Assembly: GCA_030407315.1 (NCBI GenBank) | Contig: JALQPE010000534.1 | Span: 1-64,000 of the forward strand | DNA: 64,000 nt | From: Asparagopsis taxiformis | Lineage: Eukaryota > Rhodophyta > Florideophyceae > Bonnemaisoniales > Bonnemaisoniaceae | Direction: 5' to 3' | Shown: positions 22,732 through 32,309 of the stretch, piece after piece | Layout of the letters: each line of letters opens with the position of its first letter | Position numbering within the stretch: position 1 is the stretch's first letter | Made by a program: the position numbers and the translations under genes | The notes under the pieces: generated by a model | The model's database searches: none | What the model saw: only the letters and a program-made list of their open reading frames with translations | Told to the model about the DNA's origin: nothing

Positions 22732-23999
22732 TGATGTGTAAACAATATCAGCAGCGTGCAGGTGCAGTGATATGCGCGATGATTTGCAAACAATGCTTGA
22801 AATGTGCACACAATGTTGCCAGCGTCCGGGTGCAGCAGGGTGAGGCGAGGTGGGGTGATGTGCACACCGTGTTGCCAATGTCCAGGTGCAGTAAGGAGTG
22901 CAAGCAGTGTTAACAACTTCCAGTTGCGGCGAGGTGGGGTGTGTGGTGATGTGCACACGGTTTTAACAACGTCCAGGTGCAGTGAGATGTGCGATGATTT
23001 GCACACGATGCTTAAAATGTGTTCACACAATGTTGCCAGCGTCCGGGTGCTGCAGCAGTGTGAGGCGAGGTGGGGTGTGCAGTGATTTTCATGCAATGTT
23101 GCCAACGGGTGGGTGCGGCGGGGTGAGGCGAGGTGATTTTCACGCAATGTTACCAACTTCCAGATGCAGCGGGGTAATGCGAGATGGGATGATGTTTACG
23201 CAATGTTGGTAACGTCCGTGTGCGGCAGGGTGAGGTGTGCGGTGATGTGCACACAATGTTGGTAACGTCCGTGTGCGGCAGGGTGATGTGTGCGGTGATG
23301 TGCACACAATGTTGGCAACGGGCAGGAGCGGCGGAGTGAGGCGAGGTGATTTTCACGCAATGTTGGCAACGGGCAGGTGCGGTGGGGTAGATGCGCGGTG
23401 ATGTGCACAATGTTGGCGGGTGCGGCGGGGTGGATGCGCGGTGATGTACACGCAATGTTGGCAACGGGCAGGTGCGGTGGGGTAGATGCGCGGTGATGTG
23501 CACACAATGTTGGCTACGGGCGGGTGCGGCAGGGTGGGGTGTGCGGTGATGTGCACAATGTTGGCGGGTGCGGCGGGGTGGATGCGCGGTGATGTGCACG
23601 CAATGTTGGCAACGGGCGGGTACGGCGGGGTGGGGTTTGCAGTGATGTGTACGCAATGTTGGTAACGCGCGAGTGCGGCGGGGTGGACGTCCGGGTGCGC
23701 AGTGATGTGTACGCAATGTTGGCAACGGGCGGGTGCGGCGGGTGGATGCGCGGTGTGCACGCAACGTTAACAAAGTGCGAGTGCGGCGGAGGTGCGGTGG
23801 GGTTTCGTGAGGCGACGACTCTGTGAAGCGCCTGGCTTCCACTGGACCTTATCCTCCCGACTGCATTACAGTGCTCCGCCGCCGCCGGTCCGGTCCCGAT
23901 TGTCACGTCAACCCAGTCCCAAGCGTGACTACACCCCAGCCTCAAACTTATGATAATTTTCTATCATTTCACTCTCTGGGTCGGGAGGATAAGTTCCAG
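22732..23999 (-). repeat. Right TIR, internally tandem-repetitive
   Basis: The inverse of 18228-19646 but 151 bp shorter, consistent with loss or gain of a few minisatellite units. The inner edge is at TGATGTGTAAAC (22732). Confidence 0.85.
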
Positions 24000-24190
24000 T
24001 CGTGTCAATACGTAATTCAACATCATTCCATCTGCGTCATATATTGATAGGTTCGTGTCGAGCATCTTGGCGTCTGCTCTGTCCGGACGGAAACGTACTG
24101 AATAGTATAGTATGGTCCTCTGGAGTAAACGATCGATACGATGTGGAGAGGGAGATGAAATCTGAAATTGGATATGTTTGAAATGAGATG

Positions 24191-25549
24191 CTGGTAAGGT
24201 TGACAGAATCAAGGGACAGTGTAACAGTGTAGTAAACCGATCAATCCAGGCGACAGCAAGTGACTAGCAGAGGAATGGTTCCCGAGCTGTAACCAATTCA
24301 ATATCCCTGTGGTAGAGTAAAGGTACGAATTAACGCATCGAGCGAATTTGATTCAACGAATCACGGCGATGAACACAACTATCTATATTTTGAACATAAT
24401 CGAATAGGGCTAGATTCAATTGGTCCACTTGGCGCATCAGTAAAAATTTTGCTTCAGATATTTATCTGGCGAATCGTCCCATCACGTCGACACATGATTT
24501 TGGCGGGTGACACTGTCTTTCGGTATTATGTACGCTGAATGGCTTGAATAGTCTCGATGCGAAAACTGGTCATCGGTTTTGAAAGTATTCCGCCAATGCG
24601 CAAGGCTATCGGGACTGGTGCGTACAAGTGGACCAATGAGAATCTATTAGAATATGCCCGCGAGCTATTCAAGCGCTTGATCTCTTCAGCACTCGGGCTT
24701 TCCCCACGAGCATCATCTCTCGTATCGTCACCCCCATTATTGTCGTCGACATGGCGTTCCTCTTTCTCGATAGAATCAGCCGATGCCGCGACTAATAATG
24801 GTTCGGGCTTCACCCCTGTGCCGACCATTTGGTGGTTCACACAGCTTGGGGCTTCAGCCACGGTGCTACCATTTGTGGAGGTTGCTTTCTCCAAATGGCA
24901 CTTGATTTGACGCTTTGTGCGTCGTACCCTCTTCTTCAGCTTGGAGGCTAGCTTGAAGATCTTCACGACCTCGTGCTCCATATTGCTGACATCTTCCAGC
25001 AACTTTTCCACGGGGTGCATTGTGGGTGTGTGGGGGGTGATGGTGATGGTGAGGAAGATTAAACACTTGCTTGTTGAATTGTCAAGCTTGTGTTACTAGA
25101 GAGATTGTGTTTGGATGGGAGGGAAAAGATGGGTTGTGGTATTTGTACTGTTTGTTGTGAAACGACGAGCATGTTTGGGGTTGTGGCTAGAGTTGGAAGA
25201 ATTGCAATGTTTGTGAATCCCTCATTTTCACTGCAACAGTTATTGCACTAGGTTTGTGGAAGGGCATATAGATGGGAGAAGTGTTGTGGGAGTAGAGTGG
25301 CACAGCTGCACAGGTGGACTATTTTCCGGTAATATTGAAGGTGACAGTGGGAGAAGAAATTTACGAGCTTAATAGTGAGGCAGAGTGGTGGAATGCCGGT
25401 GCTGTCAGTTGAGTCCACTGAGTTGACAAACATGGAGTGGGCCTTGCAAATGATTTGGGAGTTGCAATTGCATTAGCGGTAAACATTGCGTCGTATCCTC
25501 TGCAGAACTATCGTACGCAATGACACAGGTAAATGCAGATACGATGTAC
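24191..25549. other. Unique region between palindrome and third spondin copy
   Basis: It holds one plausible small minus-strand gene (24526-25020) and otherwise no recognised feature. Confidence 0.4.
24526..25020 (-). CDS. Hypothetical protein with N-terminal coiled coil, 164 aa
   Basis: Residues 1-45 are a Lys/Glu/Leu-rich helix with heptad-like spacing (likely coiled coil). The middle is acidic and low-complexity (about 85-110, Asp/Glu-rich) and the C-terminus is basic. There is no catalytic motif, signal peptide or membrane segment. It is the only long frame in this 1.3-kb unique stretch. I do not recognise a family, and it may be an exon of a longer gene or chance. Confidence 0.35.
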   Translation of the reverse strand: MHPVEKLLEDVSNMEHEVVKIFKLASKLKKRVRRTKRQIKCHLEKATSTNGSTVAEAPSCVNHQMVGTGVKPEPLLVAASADSIEKEERHVDDNNGGDDTRDDARGESPSAEEIKRLNSSRAYSNRFSLVHLYAPVPIALRIGGILSKPMTSFRIETIQAIQRT

Positions 25550-25947
25550 ATGAACAAACCTACCGTCCTCATGTCATATCTTCCACCACCCGCGTTGGCC
25601 TCAATTTTCTGCATCCAATGCAATCGGCAAACAAACGCTACACAATATCCACTCCACCACTCACCACTGCTTATCATTACCCACCTAGAACCACTCCATT
25701 GATTCACTCAAGCCACTCGCCCAATCACCGTTTCGTCTTGCACTTCACAATCATTATTCTTTCCGTCTAGTTTACTCCAGCTAGTAGTCTACTGCCCTAT
25801 CCACTGCACATACACTATCGGTCCAAGCATGCACACCCACGCACACACGCTAACATGCACGCACGCACACATACTCGCTTATTACCATTCTCAAAATCAA
25901 CTTCCACCTCCCTTCTATTCGGCGTGGGGACCCCCTCTCCTATGTCC

Positions 25948-26646
25948 TCAGATCCTCTCAATCGTGTACCGACCAACATTACGCCCCTCAAACCGGTCCG
26001 TCTCGTCCTCCACCAACGGAGCAATGTTCTTCTGCGGCACCGTCGGCAGGTCCAGCGACAAATCAAGCGGCGGCGTAAACTCACGCCCATCGTCCACTCC
26101 ACTGTCGTACGCAATCAAATCTCCAGCCATCCGCCTCACAAATCGCCCCTGAGACACATCAAACAAGTTACGATTGTTAATCTGCACAATCCAGTCCGGA
26201 GACGGCGCAATCATTCCCAGCACTGTCACAAACGGATGCGCACAATCCACCCTCAGAATCACGCTAGTCGATTTGCCAGGCATCGTCACTGCACCCGCAT
26301 CCACGACAGACAAAACGCCACGCCTCTGTCGTCGCAAACGTCGTCCCAGTCGGATAATTCGGGTGTTCACTCCAGTCTCCGCCACCTGCTCAACAGGTCC
26401 GTTCGCAAATCCGCGTATCGTGAAAAACGATTGTCGGTTCGAGTGCGAAAACGCAGCCAGCGGCGAGTACACCAGCCCATCGGACGGGATCAGATCCCCG
26501 AAATTCTCCGCGGTCAGCAGGTTGAAGAACGTCACCCTGTATTTCGCAGATCCCCGACATCCAGGGAACGGAAGATCCTCGATCGCAGCAGAACCTGCCA
26601 CCAGCACAGCCGCCACAAACACAGAACAAATCATGCGAGAAAACAT
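25948..26646 (-). CDS. Secreted Spondin_N domain protein (copy S3)
   Basis: The protein has 232 aa with the same signal peptide and domain as S1/S2. It differs by a few substitutions (Q to R and G to R in the 'IIQLGRRLRRQG' segment, R to Q in 'VSRGRF'). The tandem Met start of S1/S2 is reduced here to one Met, which supports the chosen initiator. It is intact, with an intact TATA box (26810-26817). Few changes over the whole ORF against many in the flanks suggests the protein is under constraint or has been converted. Confidence 0.8.
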   Translation of the reverse strand: MFSRMICSVFVAAVLVAGSAAIEDLPFPGCRGSAKYRVTFFNLLTAENFGDLIPSDGLVYSPLAAFSHSNRQSFFTIRGFANGPVEQVAETGVNTRIIRLGRRLRRQRRGVLSVVDAGAVTMPGKSTSVILRVDCAHPFVTVLGMIAPSPDWIVQINNRNLFDVSQGRFVRRMAGDLIAYDSGVDDGREFTPPLDLSLDLPTVPQKNIAPLVEDETDRFEGRNVGRYTIERI

Positions 26647-26809
26647 TATTCCAACACAACAACAACGAAAACTGGACAAACAAACAAACAAACGAACAGA
26701 TAAACGAACAAACCGAGCAACCCAGTTGACTAAGGAAGAGCACTTGATCAGCAACAAGAAATGTGAGTGTGACCGCCGAATTGATGTGGACACCGACACT
26801 CCCAGCTTC

Positions 26810-26817
26810 CTTATATA
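26810..26817 (-). promoter_or_regulatory. TATA box of spondin copy S3
   Basis: TATATAAG on the minus strand, same position relative to the gene as in S1. Confidence 0.5.
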
Positions 26818-27182
26818 CACAACCCAGCTAGTATCTCGCCCACACTACTACCACGTCATGCGCACGTAAGGTTGCGCTCGCTCCAAATTGTCTTCATTCG
26901 TTCACTAGCCCCCTCACTGGCTCAACTGATCGGTCGTTCGCTGAGTTTGTTACGCCCATCACCATATCGATGAGTCGGTTGTCCTCGCGCAGAGGACCAC
27001 GAATACATCGTTCATGGATGCAAAGGTTGATTGGGTGGTTGAAACAGCCACAGCCACAGCCGCGGTCCATCAGCTCAGCGACTGGTAGAATGACTGCGTG
27101 TGCGTGGCACGTTAGAGGACTGGTGGAGAAACTGGAGATTGGTCGTGAGTGTGTTGGGGAGAAATAAAATTATAGATCGTTT

Positions 27183-28819
27183 GATCATTAAGGGCAGTGA
27201 GATGATGTGTGCGTGAAATGTTGCACACGTGTGCCGATGGACATCTTGTTGTGTTGATTAATAGGAGAAATAAATATTCGAACTGGGATTGTTTCTGGCC
27301 GTGTCGCACTGTCAAAGACCATCATACGTAATTACATCGGTAGACTCATACGTATAAACGTGGACGTGCCTCCCTCGCCGCAGAGACAGGAGGTAACCGT
27401 TTGCGTTGCACGTACCGCTTCTTGAAGATGCGGTCGCGTAAGTAGGGCACTGGACTCGGTGTCGAGAAACAGCTGTCTGGAGTGTCGTTCCCGGAGGCTG
27501 TAATAAGAGGTAGAAATGCCCGTATGAGGAGTCCACAGCTTGTAGTAGAGTGCAGTAGCCTATCTAACGATGTGCCCAATCTCACTCTCCAGCAATATTC
27601 GCAAGGGAAGGTGTCCGCAAGTGCCTGTAAGCCAATCATTTCCGATTTCTGGAAGAAATATGAAAAATCATGTATCCATCACCCAATGAAATGGGACTAC
27701 GACCTGATCTCACATTTCCTTCATCCACTTGTCATACTCCTGTACTCTTCCATCGGGATCTTTTCATTCCCTTTTCTATGAGCACATCGCCACTGGTGAT
27801 TCAACTTTTCGTCATTTGACTTTTAAAATTAAATTGGATCCACCCGCCGCTGGCTGTGTGCCTCCTCCAAACTGCTGGACCGCTGTCCTACATTACTTTG
27901 CACATGTCTGCTATACCTCGACGCTGCACAATCTGTCTGCTTGAATCAGACACCCAGGAGGCATGCTTTACCAAGTTGCATCTAATCCAATTTTTCGACT
28001 GCACACACTTGGCGAGAGTGATTCTATATTTCAGTGCAATGTTTCAAGGCTGCCTTCTCTCCCATTCATATTGCTCCACTTCGATTACTCCATTGCATCC
28101 CATTGATCTCAGAGCAGCTGAGGCACTGAGCTTATCGCCCATCCCAGAATCAATCCGCCTGCAAATTGCAAATTCGGATAGTCAACAATGATTTCTCGCA
28201 GAACCTCTCATGTCACCGATATCAAGTTCTCCAGCGACGCCTATCCTAAAGCACATCAGCGTTATCAAACTGGTGAAATCGTGCGTGAGGTAGCGTGATT
28301 CACATCACATTGAAGTCTATTCGTTTCTATTTATCACCAAAACGCTGTTAGTATCACCGCAGCCTGGCCTATCTCAGCATTCTCTGCGCTACATCTCCCC
28401 CGAATCCATTTACTTCCCTGTTTGAGCATGCACGTATCCCCAGTCTAAACCGTTAATAACACTCATTTCTACAAATCAAACTCACCTGTCATACACATAC
28501 ATCATAATGGAATACTGCTACTAGTTCACAATTGGCGACGGTTACAGGAGCTGATCGATCCAGCCATGCTCAAATTGATTGCGAAAACTTGTTGGAGATG
28601 GGGATTTGAAGTACACAGACCTAGAATGTTCCGGCATCGGCACATATGTAGGCACAGCGCCATTGGGTATTGTCCTCATTGATACTGACAATAGCCTTGG
28701 AAGAGCTCGACTGCTTGTCACTTGTTGTCGATACCAGTCGTCGGTTTCCTGCAGCATTTTCCCAAACCTCTGGGGTTTACCGAAATCCTATTTCGCGCAT
28801 CTCTGATTGCAAACCTTAT
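27183..28819. other. Unassigned region between S3 and G3
   Basis: No domain-bearing gene was recognised. Several short frames exist; the only one with a possible motif is given at 27904-28191. Homology to the other germin upstream regions begins near 28820. Confidence 0.4.
27904..28191 (+). CDS. Hypothetical small Cys/His-rich protein
   Basis: A 95-aa frame starting MSAIPRRCTICLLES, with cysteines and histidines at the N-terminus (CTIC, then C and CTH near residues 21-35) that could bind zinc. There is no recognised family and no supporting neighbour. It could be a fragment of a larger gene. Confidence 0.18.
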   Translation: MSAIPRRCTICLLESDTQEACFTKLHLIQFFDCTHLARVILYFSAMFQGCLLSHSYCSTSITPLHPIDLRAAEALSLSPIPESIRLQIANSDSQQ

Positions 28820-31010
28820 CTCCATCATCACCAAATCACGTCGATCAGCTACTCCAGAGGACCATGCTATGCAGTACGTTACTGCGTTACTGTCCGGATG
28901 TTACAGTGAAGATGCGGGACGCCAAACGTACCGGGGCAATGACGTGGGTGGAATGAAATTCCATTACGTGTTCTATGAAGCAAGGACTCATACAGTTCTT
29001 GAAATTTTGAAGAAAAATGAACCGGTCATCGAAAAGGACCATCTGCCGAAGCGGCACCGCTCGGTCCATTATGAACGTCACGGTGCGTGCGTGCTCCTCT
29101 CCGCACCGTGCCTCTCTGGCGAGTGCCAGTCCGAAATAGCTCACCAACTTGGTGAGCTTTTGGTTGATGACACCAACCAAACCTGCGTTAGTCCGTTAAC
29201 CGAACCAGCGCGTCATTGACGTGACGTCATTGGGTTCCTACAGCGACGCAATTCATGGCCTCTCCCATCTCTGCACCGACCCTGCCGTGATGCACCGATC
29301 ACGATCAATTCACTGCATTAGACTCACACAAACCCCCGCTCCTTGTTCCACGGTCCTCCTCCTGTCCTACCTCCTATCATTCCTTCGTTCCCCGAGCACT
29401 TAAACGCGACACCAACACTCTCTGCACACTTCTGTCATCACCATACCATCCAACTACAGCATTCAGCCATCCATCCACCCGCTCATCCCCAACACATCTT
29501 CCTCATCCCGTTGCACTCCGCTCCAATGGCTCGCTTCAACACACTCTCCCTCCTCGCCCTGCTTTCCTGCCTCATCTCCCTCTCCCTCGCCTCGATTCCC
29601 AGTCTGGGCCTCGACACTGCCTCGGCTGTGCGCTCTGGCCTAAGAAACCGTGACTTCCGCATCCAGTTCTCCCGCGCTACCCAGGTCAACACCCCCAACT
29701 TCAAGGTTTCCATTGCAGATCTCAATAACTTCCCCGCCCTCGCTGCCACCGACGTCCAGTCCACCATTGTCCGTGTGTTCCTAAAAGCTGGCCAGCCGTT
29801 TATTCCCCACTACCACCCTCGCGCTACCGAGACGCTCAATGCCCTCCAGGGCACATTCCGCATTTCGTTCCGATTTGAGGGTCTCGGTGAGGTCAGAACG
29901 GTGACCAATGTTATTCGAGCAGGCGAATCTACTGTGTTCCCGCAGGGCTTGGTTCATGAAACGGAGTGCATCAGCAAGACGGACTGTGTGTTCCTGTCTG
30001 TCTTCAACTCTGCTGATCCGGGCACTGTTCCTGTGTAAACACGGCATGGATTGATAGTTTCAGAGGTGCATTTCTAGAGCACAAGACTAACTGTTGTGAC
30101 ATGATAACTCTATTATTCATGGTATGCAAATTTATTGGTATGTGTGAGTAGGTGTATGTGCACGCATTTTTCACTTCTGTCCACCTTCTCTGCTGGTCAC
30201 CTGACCATGTCAATGAGTCGGTGAACATTACCAGTTTTGTTGGCTCCACTCCATTATACTTTTATTCTAGCTCAAGACAGCTGCCTAGCTAGCTCAACTT
30301 GTGTGTACATCTACTGGCGCTTAACCAAATCACTATACATTTCATTACAATAAACAACGTTTCACCAGTAACAACAATCCTTGCGACAACCATCCTACCC
30401 CGCTCTCATGATGAGAGTCGTCTATTCAAAAATTGGCCGCCCAACTTTCAGTAATGTCCTGTTCTTCGAGACATCACACCGCTGCTAGCTCTCACCAAGA
30501 CTCCTAGATCATATTGGATTGTAGTGCATTTGCAAAGTAATAGCGAGTAAAGGAATACATTCACAGGTGAAACGGAGTAATTTCGGTGAAATGATTTTGT
30601 AATCAAGCCAGAACAGTGCATCCAGCGTACCAGACAAAAAGATGAGCGAAAGTACGGATAGACGCTACAATGTTAAGTAATGTAATGTGGTGTGATACGA
30701 TATGAGTAATCTAATTCCAAACATATCTACATATGTTTAGGCAGAAATTGTAGTAAACATTTCAACCTTCCCTCTACAACACATTCGTACGGGGTAAGAT
30801 GCACAAATGCAGATAACATGTAAATGAACAAACCTACCGTCTCCATGTCACATTTTCCACCACCCGCATTCGCATCAATTTTCTCTCGCACTACAACCAA
30901 CAAACAAACAGTTTACGCAATATCAGCCCTACTACCGTCGACTTACTCACCCACTCAATCACCTACCCAAACAACACTCCACTATCATTAATCATTCCGT
31001 GTAGTTCAAT
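28820..31010 (+). repeat. Third copy of the germin segment
   Basis: Aligns with the germin G1 region from about 4850 upstream to about 7130 downstream. Coding and immediate 3' flank are near-identical and the outer parts are diverged. The spondin gene expected downstream is absent; homology fades near 31010. Confidence 0.78.
29526..30038 (+). CDS. Secreted germin-like cupin protein (copy G3)
   Basis: The protein has 170 aa and is identical to G1 except S33 and S49, with signal peptide 1-22 and metal ligands H95, H97, E102 and H144. The upstream in-frame ATG at 29343 lies in the promoter region and is rejected. The promoter differs from G1: the TATA position reads CACTTAAAC, and a pyrimidine-rich leader is shared with G2. 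It is intact and likely functional. Confidence 0.87.
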   Translation: MARFNTLSLLALLSCLISLSLASIPSLGLDTASAVRSGLRNRDFRIQFSRATQVNTPNFKVSIADLNNFPALAATDVQSTIVRVFLKAGQPFIPHYHPRATETLNALQGTFRISFRFEGLGEVRTVTNVIRAGESTVFPQGLVHETECISKTDCVFLSVFNSADPGTVPV

Positions 31011-31573
31011 TCTGTTCCTCTGACTACGAAATGTGGAAGCTAGTCGACTCAACATGTGTTCAAAGTTGCGTAAAATTGTTGAGGTGCACATGCAACGAAA
31101 TGCAATCGGAAACTATTTCCCTATCCAGATATTCTATATGAATCACTTACTAATTTAGTTGATGATGATGGAAACCATGTTTTCTATGCCGAAAAACAAA
31201 TAGCTGCCTCCCTTGTGCTGAGACGCATCACGTGCTGAACGTTACCGAAGAAGAAGATTTCCTATTGTATACGTTACGAAGAAGGCTCTTCTGAAGAGCA
31301 CAATAGCCTACCAGACCGCATCTACAGACCACTTCTTTCAACCAATCCCTAATAAAGCAACGAAAGAGTATTTCAGTCGCAAACTGCTTATTAATTCAAG
31401 TTACCAAGAGTGTCTATGTACCATTTTTTTATGTCCAGTAGACCTATACTAATAAAAGCGTGTGCACCAAAACTGAACGATGTGAACATTCCAACAACCT
31501 CCACCACCTGGTTCCAGCATTGACACTGCTTCAGAGAGGGCTTAAAGGACCCGCTGTGTCTAGAGCCATTCCT
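31011..31573. other. No gene seen
   Basis: AT-rich stretch between the decayed end of the germin unit and the tRNA gene. Only short frames, none with a motif. Confidence 0.5.
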
Positions 31574-31584
31574 AAAAATAAAAA
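31574..31584 (-). terminator. RNA polymerase III terminator of tRNA-Val
   Basis: On the minus strand, two T5 runs separated by one base follow the tRNA 3' end by about 13 nt. Confidence 0.7.
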
Positions 31585-31596
31585 TCTTTTTCACGA

Positions 31597-31670
31597 TACT
31601 CTTGTGGAGGGTCGAACTCCAGACCTCTAGCATGTGAGGCTAGCGCTCTAACCAACTGAGCTACAAGAGC
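31597..31670 (-). tRNA. tRNA-Val (CAC), no intron
   Basis: Full cloverleaf on the minus strand. The acceptor GCTCTTG pairs with CAAGAGT, including a G-U at 1-72, and the discriminator is A. The D arm has AGTTGGTTA. The anticodon stem CTAGC/GCTAG has loop CTCACAT, giving anticodon CAC (Val, codon GTG). The T arm TGGAG/CTCCA has TTCGACC. The CCA tail is not encoded, as in eukaryotes. The A and B boxes are intact. Confidence 0.95.
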
Positions 31671-32158
31671 TCTCTACGCTGGACATATACAATTTTTCCC
31701 AAATTCTAAATAAAATTTTTTCGGCTAAGAGTTCGGGCCGTTCTATCCATAGGAAATCAGGTAGTGGAACTATTTGTTTATTTGGAGAGGCCCAATGTTC
31801 CTCTTTGGAGGACCAGTGTCTATCCAAGTGGCTTCATATGAGGCCACTTGCACCCCCATAGATCAAAATTGAAATGATAAATCAATAGTGGGTGCATTCA
31901 GAAATTCACCACTTGACTACACTACTTTTGAGCCAATGATTGTACAAGGAAAGTAGTTGGATGTCTACCACTTTGAACGCGGAGTAGTTGTCTACTCCGC
32001 TCCTTACACCCAGCGCTCGTTATAAAATGAAGTCATACATTGGAAAACAGACTGTCCTTCGCGGTATGAGGGCCATAGTCTGAACAAAAAGGGACTGTCG
32101 GACTATGAATCGAACATTTCTACCTTGTTGAGGATGGGTTTATGAATCATTATAGCTT
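31671..32158. other. No gene seen
   Basis: The region between the tRNA 5' end and the Copia element C1. No open frame of interest and no recognised repeat. Confidence 0.5.
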
Positions 32159-32163
32159 GATGA

Positions 32164-32265
32164 TGTTAAGATGATCGTGTGATGATCGGTTTATTGTCTC
32201 ATGACGGTCGGCGGTTGAGGTTTAAATCTGATTCACTAGCTGTAAATACTGTAAGTTATTCGTCA
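32164..32265 (-). repeat. 3' LTR of C1
   Basis: 102 bp. A 15-nt partial duplicate of its outer end lies just inside the element (about 32299-32313) and contains the pol stop codon. Confidence 0.88.
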
Positions 32266-32309
32266 GGAGCCTGATATTGGACACGGCGTGTAAAGGGAGA
32301 AGTTATTCG

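Larger units (their letters stand above)
18228..23999 (-). mobile_element. Mutator-like (MULE) DNA transposon with giant minisatellite TIRs
   Basis: The element is 5772 bp, bounded by an 11-bp TSD, with termini CTGGAACTTATCC in inverted orientation. TIRs are 1419 bp (left) and 1268 bp (right) and consist mostly of tandem 40-60 bp GC-rich units. The transposase is encoded on the minus strand, so its promoter should lie in or next to the right TIR. It interrupts the 5' flank of germin G2, whose homologous sequence continues on both sides. The 19647-20157 segment between the left TIR and the transposase end has no assignable gene. Confidence 0.9.
9044..24190 (-). repeat. Right arm of giant inverted repeat, with two nested transposons
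   Basis: This is the inverted copy of 4840-8581. Collinearity breaks at 11743-17324 (Gypsy) and 18228-23999 (MULE). Homology to the left arm resumes between them and again after 24010, where the upstream flank of germin G1 (about 4840-4995) is recognisable. The nearly identical spondin genes show the arms are recent or homogenised by conversion. Confidence 0.88.
25550..27182 (+). repeat. Third copy of the spondin segment
   Basis: Collinear with about 6870-8581 of the left arm but more diverged, with small deletions in the 3' flank (25.55-25.70 kb) and in the promoter region after 26840. Gene order relative to germin is changed: the spondin now lies before germin G3 and is divergent from it. 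Confidence 0.8.
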
